From an uncultured bacterium (GTDB lineage: Bacteria > Bacteroidota > Bacteroidia > Bacteroidales > Bacteroidaceae), in assembly GCA_905216025.1 (NCBI GenBank), contig CAJMSE010000003.1:62001-126000 (forward strand): a stretch of DNA of 64,000 nt, written 5' to 3'. Under the pieces are notes generated by a model that worked only from the letters and a program-made list of their open reading frames with translations, ran no database searches and had not been told where the DNA came from. Position numbers and translations under genes: made by a program. Below are positions 42,082-49,387 of the stretch, in pieces (the first letter of the stretch is position 1; each line of letters opens with the position of its first letter).

Positions 42082-43068
42082 ATGACAGACAACACAGCCA
42101 ACAGCACACAGCCGGCAACCGGAAGCCCGATGATAAGTTTCATCGTGACATACTTCAACCTGCCGGAAGAGATGATACGCGAGTGCATCGGAAGCATCGT
42201 CAGCCTCCCGCTGGACAGCAGCGAGCGGGAGATAATCCTCGTCGACGACGGTTCGGAGCGCTCTCCCCTGCCCTGCCTGAGCGAATGGATAGACTCGATT
42301 GTCTACATCAGGCAGAAGAATCAGGGACTGAGCGCCGCCAGAAACACCGGCATCGGGATGAGCAAGGGCCGCTATATACAGTTCGTCGACGGCGACGACG
42401 CCCTCATAAACCAGGCCTACGCCCACTGCATAGACACCCTCAGGCAGGACAAGGAGGCGGACATGGTGCTCTTCGAGGCCAGCGACAAGGTTCCCCCGCA
42501 GCACGATATAAAGACCACGGGACACGACAGCGGCACCGTATACATGCACAACAACAACCTGCGGGCAAGCGCATGCGGCTATATCTTCAGGCGGTCGCTG
42601 CTCGGCAACCTGCGCTTCACGCCCGGACTGCTGCACGAGGACGAGGAGTTCACCCCGCAACTGATGCTCCGCGCCGAACGAATCGTCAGCACGAATGCCA
42701 AGGCTTACCTTTACCGCAAGCGCGAAGAATCCATCGTAAACAGCCGGGACGGGCAGCATATCGTCAGGCGGCTCGATGATAAGGAACGCGTCATAGCCCA
42801 CCTGCGGGAACTGGCAGACAAGATGCCGCACGACGAACGGATTGCCCTCCAGCGGCGCGTGCACCAGCTGGCGATGGACTATATCTACAACATCATCGTG
42901 CTGACGCACTCCAAGGAACAGCTCGACAGCCGCATCGAACGGCTCAGAAAGATGGCCCTCTTCCCGCTGCCGGCAAGAAACTACACCGCCAAATACAGCG
43001 CGTTCAGGATGCTGACCAAGTACGGAGCCACCCGCAACCTGCTGCTTTACCTGCTAAGAAAGTCATGA
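42082..43068 (+). CDS. Glycosyltransferase family 2
   Basis: A 328-residue GT-A enzyme. The N-terminal nucleotide-sugar site reads ISFIVTYFNLPEE ... IILVDDGSERS, with the metal-binding QFVDGDDALI about residue 95-105. No transmembrane helix; a basic C-terminus may touch the membrane. It ends in a 4-nt overlap with the next GT2 gene. Donor and acceptor unknown; the cluster suggests capsule, LPS or O-glycan work. Confidence 0.92.
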   Translation: MTDNTANSTQPATGSPMISFIVTYFNLPEEMIRECIGSIVSLPLDSSEREIILVDDGSERSPLPCLSEWIDSIVYIRQKNQGLSAARNTGIGMSKGRYIQFVDGDDALINQAYAHCIDTLRQDKEADMVLFEASDKVPPQHDIKTTGHDSGTVYMHNNNLRASACGYIFRRSLLGNLRFTPGLLHEDEEFTPQLMLRAERIVSTNAKAYLYRKREESIVNSRDGQHIVRRLDDKERVIAHLRELADKMPHDERIALQRRVHQLAMDYIYNIIVLTHSKEQLDSRIERLRKMALFPLPARNYTAKYSAFRMLTKYGATRNLLLYLLRKS

Positions 43069-44075
43069 TGCACGCCGATATGATATCCGTCATCGTGGTG
43101 ACATACAACCAGGAGCAGACCATCGGCCGCACTCTCGACTCCATACTGGCGCAGAAGTGCAGCCGGCCGGTAGAGATTGTCATCGGCGAAGACTGCTCCA
43201 CAGACGGCACGCGGGCCGTATGCAGGAGCTATGCGGAAAGGTATCCCGGCGTGATAAGGCTGATATGCAACGCGGCCAACAAGGGACTGACCGACAACTA
43301 CTTCGACTGCATCGTGGCATGCCGCGGCGAATACGTCGCAGACTGCGCCGGAGACGACTTCTGGACCGACCCGCTGAAACTCGAGAAAGAGGCCGCCATA
43401 TTGGACGGAGACAGCGGCATGACGCTCGTGCACACGGCATGGGACCGCTACTACGAAGACACGGGAGAGACGGAGAGCTCCGGCAGTCAGGCGTTCAGCG
43501 CCCCGGTGACTGACGGGCGGACGATGCTGGAGGCCATCGTGACGCAGACCTCGCGCCCGGTGATACACCTCTGCACCGCAATGTACCGCAGGAGCGTGGC
43601 CATCGAGGCGCTACATGCCACCCCGCAGCTGTTCCGCGGCGACGGCATAGGGTGCGAGGACCTGCCGCTCTGCTTCATCATGGCAGCGAAAGGACGCATC
43701 GGATACCTGCCGGAGGTCATGCTGAACTACAGCTGCGCCCACGACTCGGTGTCCAGCAACAAAGACGACAGGAAACAGTTTGCCTTCGTCAGCAAGGTGA
43801 CGGGGCAGAGCCATGACCTTGCGGAGCTGTACGGCATCTGCACACCGGCAACCCGAAAGTTTTTCAGCGGCAAGCTGCATGATCTCTGCATGCACGCGTT
43901 CAGAGCCGGAGACAAGGCTCTCATGGACATGACGCGGAGCTACAGAAAAGATTGGGATGTGCGGATGAATGTGAAGACACGCATCATATATATCATTACG
44001 GGCTTCCGTCCGCTGTGGCGCATGGCCTTATGGGCGCGCAGGCTTTTTCTCAAGACTAAGAAAAAGCTCCTCTAA
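43065..44075 (+). CDS. Glycosyltransferase family 2
   Basis: A 336-residue GT-A enzyme starting MMHADMISVIVVTYNQEQ, with IVIGEDCSTDGTRAV as the donor site and DCAGDDFWTDP as the DxD region. The start overlaps the upstream GT2 by 4 nt. The last 48 nt overlap the convergent GT4 gene on the opposite strand. A hydrophobic/basic C-terminus (ITGFRPLWRMALWARRLF) may bind membrane. Confidence 0.92.
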   Translation: MMHADMISVIVVTYNQEQTIGRTLDSILAQKCSRPVEIVIGEDCSTDGTRAVCRSYAERYPGVIRLICNAANKGLTDNYFDCIVACRGEYVADCAGDDFWTDPLKLEKEAAILDGDSGMTLVHTAWDRYYEDTGETESSGSQAFSAPVTDGRTMLEAIVTQTSRPVIHLCTAMYRRSVAIEALHATPQLFRGDGIGCEDLPLCFIMAAKGRIGYLPEVMLNYSCAHDSVSSNKDDRKQFAFVSKVTGQSHDLAELYGICTPATRKFFSGKLHDLCMHAFRAGDKALMDMTRSYRKDWDVRMNVKTRIIYIITGFRPLWRMALWARRLFLKTKKKLL

Positions 44076-45203
44076 CTGCCGCCCTACGCTCTCCGGCGAG
44101 GCAAGCGCGGCGATATGCTCAGAGAGCCTGCGCCCGTCGCAAAACTTCTCTTCAACCCTTTTTCTCATGGCATCGGCAAAGGCGGCAGCGTCGTCTACGG
44201 GCACGATGGTGACGCCGCCGTCCACGCGCAGGCATTCCGCTACGCACTCGGTGGAGACCACGGGCATGCCCGTGCTCATGGCTTCCATCACCACCAGCAC
44301 CTGAGCCTCGCTCCGTGTGGCCAGCGCCAGTGCGTCGCAGCCGTAAAGCAGACTCCTCACCTCTTCCCTTCCGAGCTGTCCGTGCACATGCACGGCACCC
44401 GCCGAGGCATACCGCCCGAACATGGCGCGGCACTCTTCGCTGTCCGTGCCTCGGCCGGCAATATGCAGTTCCACGTTGCCTACACTGCCGTAAAGCCGGT
44501 CGAAAGCCTCGAAAAGCACGTCATAGCCTTTCCAGTAGATGAAGTTTGCCAGACAGCAGAAGCGGTAAGGACAGCCCTCCTCACGCCGCCGGTCGGCATA
44601 ACGGAAGAAAGCGGTGTCGATAACGTTCGATATGCTCGTCCACCTGTAGCCCTTGCCGAACATCGGTGCAAGGTCGTCGACGAGCTCCTCAGACACCGGG
44701 ACCACCATGTCTGCATTGTAATAAGCCTCTTTCAGCAGCTCAATCTGCCACACACCGGCATAGTCGCGGCCGAACTCCTGCTCCTGAAGCATGCGCGAGA
44801 GGTGTTCGGTTATCACGAACGGGATGCCGTATTCGCGGCTTATCAGATAGGCCGCATAGCCTGCCCACTTGGCACAATGGGCGTGGATGACGTCCGGCAG
44901 GCCATATTCGCGGACGTATCCGGCGAACATCGAGCGCACCGTGGATATCCAACGCCGCACGTTCGGGCGCACCGTCTTCGGTATGCCGCGCATGTATGAC
45001 ATGAGCACGGGTATGCCGTCGAGCTCGATGTGGCGGCGGCCGTAGGGCAACGAGACGAACTTGCTTATGCTCTTGCGCACCGACAGCTGCACGTTGCTCA
45101 CTATACGCACCTCATGGCCCAGGGCCTTCAGGGCCTTGGCCTGCTCTAAACAGAACTCTCCGCCATACGGCGGGAAGAAAGAGGGTATCTCGACGATGTG
45201 CAT
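44028..45203 (-). CDS. Glycosyltransferase family 4
   Basis: A 391-residue GT-B enzyme. It begins MHIVEIPSFFPPYGGEFCLEQ with the glycine loop of GT4, has FVITEHLSRMLQEQEF mid-protein, FCCLANFIYWKGYDVLFEAFD, and a C-terminal EX7E-like site in LALATRSEAQVLVVMEAMSTGMPVV. ATG 45203 was chosen for the conserved start; the longer frame adds 18 residues. Its 3' end overlaps the convergent GT2 by 48 nt. Confidence 0.9.
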   Translation of the reverse strand: MHIVEIPSFFPPYGGEFCLEQAKALKALGHEVRIVSNVQLSVRKSISKFVSLPYGRRHIELDGIPVLMSYMRGIPKTVRPNVRRWISTVRSMFAGYVREYGLPDVIHAHCAKWAGYAAYLISREYGIPFVITEHLSRMLQEQEFGRDYAGVWQIELLKEAYYNADMVVPVSEELVDDLAPMFGKGYRWTSISNVIDTAFFRYADRRREEGCPYRFCCLANFIYWKGYDVLFEAFDRLYGSVGNVELHIAGRGTDSEECRAMFGRYASAGAVHVHGQLGREEVRSLLYGCDALALATRSEAQVLVVMEAMSTGMPVVSTECVAECLRVDGGVTIVPVDDAAAFADAMRKRVEEKFCDGRRLSEHIAALASPESVGRQLEELFLSLEKKPARP

Positions 45204-45224
45204 GCGGGCTGTAAGAATAAAAAA

Positions 45225-45247
45225 GGAGGACACGGATACGGTCCTCC
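45225..45247 (-). terminator. Terminator of rpsP
   Basis: GGAGGAC pairs with GTCCTCC around a 9-nt loop on the minus strand, followed by TTTTTTATT. It lies 25 nt after the rpsP stop and just ahead of the GT4 start. Confidence 0.85.
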
Positions 45248-45271
45248 CTGATTTCAATAAGAACGCCCGGC

Positions 45272-45823
45272 TTATGCCTCTGCGGGAGCTTCGGTAGCCG
45301 GAGCTTCCTCAGCAGCGGTCTCGGCAGCGGCTTCAGCGGCCTTTGCAGCCTCTTCCTCAGCCTTTGCAGCCTTCTTCTCGGCTACCTTCTTGGCGATAGC
45401 CTCGTTGATCTTCTTCTCTGCCTCGAGTTCCTTGTTGTAAGCCTCCTTCTTTGCCTTCTCCTCCGTAGCACGTACTGAGTCAGCGCCCTTTACCTTGTCG
45501 GCCTTCCAGGCGTCAAACTTCTTCTGTGCCGTAGCCTCGTCGAAAGCACCCTTCTTGACACCGCCGAGGAGGTGCTTCATCAGGTAAACGCCCTCATGAC
45601 CGAGGATGTTGCGTACGGTATCGGTAGGCTGTGCGCCTACATTCACCCAATAGAGGGCACGTTCGAAATTCAAATCTACTGTGGCGGGATTGGTGTTGGG
45701 GTTGTAAGTACCAATCTTTTCAGTAAATTTACCATCACGTGGTGCACGAGCGTCTGCGATCACGATGCTGTAGAAAGCATAGCCTTTACGACCGCCGCGC
45801 TGCAATCTGATTTTTGTTGCCAT
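45272..45823 (-). CDS. rpsP: 30S ribosomal protein S16 with long C-terminal extension
   Basis: Structural protein of the small ribosomal subunit. The first about 85 residues are S16 (TKIRLQRGGRKGYAFYSIVIADARAPRDGKF, then LNFERALYWVNVGAQPTDTV). The remaining roughly 95 residues are Lys/Glu then Ala/Glu-rich (EEEAAKAAEAAAETAAEEA), so 183 residues against about 80-90 in E. coli. Extended S16 is common in Bacteroidetes. It has its own -7 box and terminator; trmD, its frequent partner elsewhere, lies about 9 kb away. Confidence 0.97.
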   Translation of the reverse strand: MATKIRLQRGGRKGYAFYSIVIADARAPRDGKFTEKIGTYNPNTNPATVDLNFERALYWVNVGAQPTDTVRNILGHEGVYLMKHLLGGVKKGAFDEATAQKKFDAWKADKVKGADSVRATEEKAKKEAYNKELEAEKKINEAIAKKVAEKKAAKAEEEAAKAAEAAAETAAEEAPATEAPAEA

Positions 45824-45881
45824 TCTGTTTGTTTGTTTAAATTAGGTTTGAATTCATGTCACTAACTCGTAATGACGGGTG

Positions 45882-45889
45882 CAAAGGTA
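45882..45889 (-). promoter_or_regulatory. -7 box of rpsP
   Basis: TACCTTTG on the minus strand, 58 nt before the rpsP ATG. Confidence 0.6.
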
Positions 45890-45942
45890 CTCTTTTTCAG
45901 TGTGATACCTACACACACAGCCCCTTAAAAGGGCTCTATTTA

Positions 45943-46581
45943 TTATTTTTTAACAAGTGTGAGTCCTGCCTGCATGCCGTTGACGCTCTTCATCAGCGCC
46001 GTGACGGTCTGAAGCTGTGCATTGCTCGAACTTCCGGCCACGGTCTTGACGAGGTTCAGCAGCTTCGTGGCGTCGGTGACGAGCATCAGCTGCTTGCTCT
46101 CAAGCTGCGTCGTGATGGCGATGGAGCGCTTGCCGGCGAAGGTGAGGTTGAGCTTAGAATCCTTCACGGTCCACTTGCCCTTGAGCGTCTTTTTCCCCAT
46201 GACCTCTGTGAAAGTGCCGTCAGAATTGAACGTCAGCGAGAAGGCGCCGGGCTTTATCCCGTACTTCGTCAGCTGCTGCTGGAGCGACTTCTCTATCTTG
46301 CCGGCGGCAATCTTCGAGCCTGCCTTGGCGAGGATGTTGTCCGACTGGAACACTATTGCCGGCTCGGAGTATACCCACGTGCCGACAAGGCTCTTCGTAG
46401 AAGCCTGCTTCTTGCCGGAGAACACCGACGTCAGGTTTGAGACGAGGTCGCTGCCAGAGTCTGACGAACCGCCGCCGGTGAGGCCGCCGAGGATGCTCCC
46501 GAGGTCAACCTGGGCGTTTACAGACACTGAACACGTTAGCATGAATATCAATGCTATTGACTTTAATACTGCTTTTTTCAT
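45943..46581 (-). CDS. DUF4923 family exported protein
   Basis: A 212-residue exported protein found in Bacteroidales. The signal peptide (about 1-23, ending SVSVNAQ) is followed by a Gly/Ser-rich linker (LGSILGGLTGGGSSDSGSD). The core contains SLVGTWVYSEPAIVFQSDN and FNSDGTFTEVMGKKTLKGKW, a lipocalin-like repeat pattern. Function unknown. It has its own promoter box and is probably monocistronic. Confidence 0.85.
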   Translation of the reverse strand: MKKAVLKSIALIFMLTCSVSVNAQVDLGSILGGLTGGGSSDSGSDLVSNLTSVFSGKKQASTKSLVGTWVYSEPAIVFQSDNILAKAGSKIAAGKIEKSLQQQLTKYGIKPGAFSLTFNSDGTFTEVMGKKTLKGKWTVKDSKLNLTFAGKRSIAITTQLESKQLMLVTDATKLLNLVKTVAGSSSNAQLQTVTALMKSVNGMQAGLTLVKK

Positions 46582-46610
46582 TTCTTTTGCAATTTGTTGT
46601 AAAACGGGAG

Positions 46611-46618
46611 CAAAGTTA
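46611..46618 (-). promoter_or_regulatory. -7 box of the DUF4923 gene
   Basis: TAACTTTG on the minus strand, 29 nt before the ATG. Confidence 0.6.
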
Positions 46619-46740
46619 GCATTTTGCGTTTACCTGTCCAAATAATTACAGCAGAAAATCCGCGGAAACGTGGAAACGGACGGCACGGACGGCGACGGAA
46701 AGGCCGCGGAAACGGTGCCGCATGCCGGCACCGGCGCAAG

Positions 46741-46913
46741 GAGCCCCCCGTGAGCATGCAACGGAGGCCTTCTGACGGTGCGACGGAGTGCGTTTGACGG
46801 TGCGACGGGTTGCCCGCTGATGTATCGTGCGCGCTTCCAAATGCGTTTGTGCCCGCTATCAAAAGTGTTTTTGAGAGCTGTCAAAAGTGTTTTTGAGCGC
46901 TAAGCAAAACCTG
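46741..46913 (-). repeat. Dispersed intergenic repeat, copy 3 (full length, inverted)
   Basis: Reverse complement of this stretch reads CTCAAAAACACTTTTGACAG twice with small changes, then AGCGGGCACA, GCGGGCAAC and two GCACCGTCA units, in the same order as 5346-5496. The two long copies differ by scattered substitutions and a small insertion. Confidence 0.75.
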
Positions 46914-47006
46914 TTTTTGCGGCAGCGGGAACGCGGCGGTCCGCCGTCAATAATGTTTCCACCATTTTATTTGTCACGTTTCCCCGTCTTTATCAGTTTT
47001 ATTTGC

Positions 47007-47014
47007 TATCTTTG
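47007..47014 (+). promoter_or_regulatory. -7 box of the GT2-rhaM unit
   Basis: TATCTTTG on the plus strand. The implied leader of about 80 nt starts with an 8-bp perfect stem. Confidence 0.6.
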
Positions 47015-47101
47015 CATGGTACGGGCTGCTTACGGAAACACGGCCGCAGCCCGCAGCAACCTAAAACGACACATACCCGCAAAGTGAAGAAAGACAACAG
47101 C

Positions 47102-47989
47102 ATGCAACTGTCGATACTCATACCGACATACAACTACGCCTGCACGGACCTCGTCAGGAGACTGCACGGGCTGGCCGTGAAGGCCGGAATAGAGCACGAG
47201 ATAATCGTGGCCGATGACGGCTCGACGGATGAAAGCGCCATCGAGGCAAACAGACAGATAGACGGAATCGAATCGTGCACGTATATAATAAGAGGTGTGA
47301 ACGTGGGCCGCGCCGCCATACGGAACTATCTCGCGGGGCGCAGCAGATACGGCCGGCTTCTCTTTCTCGACTGCGACATGGAGCTGCCGGACGACAGGTT
47401 CATAGAGAGATATGCCGCGGAGGGCGGTGCCGACATCGTGGACGGCGGCATAAGCATCGGCAGCAGGCCCGACAGCGGAGGGCGGAACATAAGGTTTGAA
47501 TATGAGCACGCTGCCGAACCGCACCACACGGCGGCGGAGAGGGCACGGCGGCCGTTCCGCAGTTTCCGCACGACGAACTTCATGATATCGCGTGAAGCCA
47601 TGGACGCATGCCCCTTCGACGAACGCTTCAGGCACTACGGATATGAGGACGTGCTCTTCGGCAAGGAACTGGAGCGGCAGGGATTCGCCATCAGGCACAT
47701 CGACAACCCCACCGTGCTGACCGACTTCGAGACGAACGACGTGTTCATCTCAAAGACAGAGGAGGCCATGAGGACGCTCTGCATGTTCAGAAACGAGCTG
47801 CAAGGCTACTCCCATCTGCTCGACATCGCGGAGCGGCTGCGCTCTTGGCGCATCGCCGGGGCCGTCAGGGTGTGGCACAGGATGTTCGGCAGAGCCGAGC
47901 GCAGGCTGCTCGTCGACGGCAAGGCGGGAGTGCGCACGTTCGACATATACCGCTTAGGATACTTCATGTGCCACGCCGCAAACGAATGA
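47102..47989 (+). CDS. Glycosyltransferase family 2
   Basis: A 295-residue GT-A enzyme. It starts MQLSILIPTYNYACTDLV, with EIIVADDGSTDES as donor site, FLDCDMELPDDRF as the DxD, and YGYEDVLFGKELERQG as the acceptor-side ED motif. The upstream 33 codons of the frame are not GT-like and overlap the promoter, so ATG 47102 is preferred. The rhamnose mutarotase gene follows 33 nt later on the same strand. Substrate unknown. Confidence 0.92.
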   Translation: MQLSILIPTYNYACTDLVRRLHGLAVKAGIEHEIIVADDGSTDESAIEANRQIDGIESCTYIIRGVNVGRAAIRNYLAGRSRYGRLLFLDCDMELPDDRFIERYAAEGGADIVDGGISIGSRPDSGGRNIRFEYEHAAEPHHTAAERARRPFRSFRTTNFMISREAMDACPFDERFRHYGYEDVLFGKELERQGFAIRHIDNPTVLTDFETNDVFISKTEEAMRTLCMFRNELQGYSHLLDIAERLRSWRIAGAVRVWHRMFGRAERRLLVDGKAGVRTFDIYRLGYFMCHAANE

Positions 47990-48022
47990 CTACAACCATT
48001 TCATATTACTAACCAAAACAGA

Positions 48023-48346
48023 ATGACAATGAAGAGATTTGCTTTCAAGATGTTCCTGAAAAAGGGATGCGAGGAGGAATATGCCAGAAGGCATGCAGCC
48101 ATCTGGCCCGAACTGAGACAGATGATCAAGGACCAGGGCGTGGGAAACTACAGCATATACTGGGACAAGGACACCAACATACTCTTCGCATACCAGGAAT
48201 GCTCGAAGGAGGGCAACAGCCAGGACACCACGAACGTGGACCCGATAACGCAACGGTGGTGGGACTCCATGACCGACATCATGGAGGTGAATCCCGACAA
48301 CTCGCCGGTGACGATACCGCTGGACGAGGTGTTCCACATGGACTGA
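48023..48346 (+). CDS. rhaM: L-rhamnose mutarotase family protein
   Basis: Interconverts alpha and beta L-rhamnose. 107 residues, family length. Motifs: FKMFLKKGCEEEYARRHAAIWPEL (catalytic His), GVGNYSIYWDKDTNILFAY and TQRWWDSMTDIMEVNPD. ATG 48029 (MKRFAFK) is an alternative start. No rhamnose catabolic genes are nearby; it follows a GT2 gene and is convergent with the next gene 19 nt away. Confidence 0.92.
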   Translation: MTMKRFAFKMFLKKGCEEEYARRHAAIWPELRQMIKDQGVGNYSIYWDKDTNILFAYQECSKEGNSQDTTNVDPITQRWWDSMTDIMEVNPDNSPVTIPLDEVFHMD

Positions 48347-48365
48347 CATCCGGCAGTGTCCGACG

Positions 48366-49364
48366 CTACTGCGGACGTATGACGAAAGTCTTGAACCAGT
48401 CTTTCAATACGCCGCGATATTGATTCTGAGAGTCGCTCACAAGAATCAGTACGCGGTTTCCGTTGCCAAGCGACGGCCCGAGGCACATGCCCTCATAGTT
48501 GGCAAGGCTGCGGCCGAAGAGCGACAGGCGGGTGCGGAACGAACTGAGCAGCACCTTATCAAGACGCTCTCCCGGGCGTGCCGACGACGGGTCTACGGCA
48601 TAGAGAGAGACATTCACGTATGCCCCTATCTTACGCCGCGGCACGAAAAACTCGCGCTCGAGCACTATCAGGCGGCCGTCGTCGAGGGCACACAGCTCGC
48701 TCACACCGAAAGCATAGCGTGCCGCCTTACGGCGCGCCGTTGGGGCATCCATCTCATACCAGTACCACTCTGCCGGACGCAGGTCGGCCCCGAAGCTATG
48801 AAGGCGCAGCCTGTTGCGCACCGTGCTGCCCGCCGTGGCCGCAGGACCGTCGGCAGGAAGGGTGCTCTCCGACGTGGTCCAGAAGCGCCCGGTGACGGCG
48901 TTATAGGTCAGAGACTCCAGCCCGTAGCCCGCCGCCACGCGCCCGAAGCAGTCGGGCAGCGCGATGCTGCGCCCCGTATGACGGCCGTCCATACTGTATT
49001 CGAGGATGCGCCCGTCGGCCTCGCCGCACACGAACAGCGTGCCGGTTGACGGCACGAAGGCTATCCCCTCCTGGTCGCGGTTCGGCGCTGCGGAAGACAT
49101 GAAGCCCTCGTCTTCCACATTCCTTATATCGCCCGACAGCGAGTCAATCTCTATTCTGAAAATCCTGAAACCGTCGGTTGCCGACTTGTCGTCGGCAACG
49201 GCATAGCGGTCGCCGCCAAGCCAGGCGATGCCGCTGTAATTACCGGGAGGCACCGTGCGGCTGAAATGGTGCTGGCGGTTTTCCCCGAGGCTGAAAAAAT
49301 GCTGCGCCGGTGCACCTGATGTCACCAACGCAGCAAATACTATAAGAAATGTTCTCTTCATCAT
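48366..49364 (-). CDS. Exported esterase-like phytase-family protein (PF13449)
   Basis: A 332-residue exported protein with a signal peptide (MMKRTFLIVFAALVTSGAPAQ) and a beta-propeller-like body matching the 'esterase-like activity of phytase' family: SGIAWLGGDRYAVADDKS, NRDQEGIAFVPSTGTLFVCGEADGRILEYSMDG and LGNGNRVLILVSDSQNQ. ATG 49364 (or 49361) was chosen because it gives a clean signal peptide and lies 23 nt after the beta-galactosidase stop; the longer frame runs into that gene. Substrate unknown. Confidence 0.87.
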   Translation of the reverse strand: MMKRTFLIVFAALVTSGAPAQHFFSLGENRQHHFSRTVPPGNYSGIAWLGGDRYAVADDKSATDGFRIFRIEIDSLSGDIRNVEDEGFMSSAAPNRDQEGIAFVPSTGTLFVCGEADGRILEYSMDGRHTGRSIALPDCFGRVAAGYGLESLTYNAVTGRFWTTSESTLPADGPAATAGSTVRNRLRLHSFGADLRPAEWYWYEMDAPTARRKAARYAFGVSELCALDDGRLIVLEREFFVPRRKIGAYVNVSLYAVDPSSARPGERLDKVLLSSFRTRLSLFGRSLANYEGMCLGPSLGNGNRVLILVSDSQNQYRGVLKDWFKTFVIRPQ

Positions 49365-49387
49365 AAAACAATTGTCGGCAGCCTGTC

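Larger units (their letters stand above)
46582..47101. other. 520-bp intergenic region with two promoters and repeat copy 3
   Basis: Contains the DUF4923 -7 box (46611-46618, minus), a GC-rich block of GGAAACG/GGACGG units with a GGTGCCG/CGGCACC hairpin near 46713-46731, the dispersed repeat copy 3, the plus-strand -7 box (47007-47014), and a leader stem CGGGCTGC/GCAGCCCG (47022-47029/47046-47053). No gene of its own is supported. Confidence 0.5.

Noticed and set aside
45918..45932. A terminator for the DUF4923 gene (AGCCCTTTTAAGGGGCT)
   Set aside because: The stem is short and on the minus strand it is followed by GTGTGTGTAGG rather than a T-tract; too weak to call.
47016..47087. A 23-codon upstream ORF ahead of the GT2 gene
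   Set aside because: Its ATG lies one nt behind the -7 box, so it would be upstream of or at the transcription start; no peptide features were seen.
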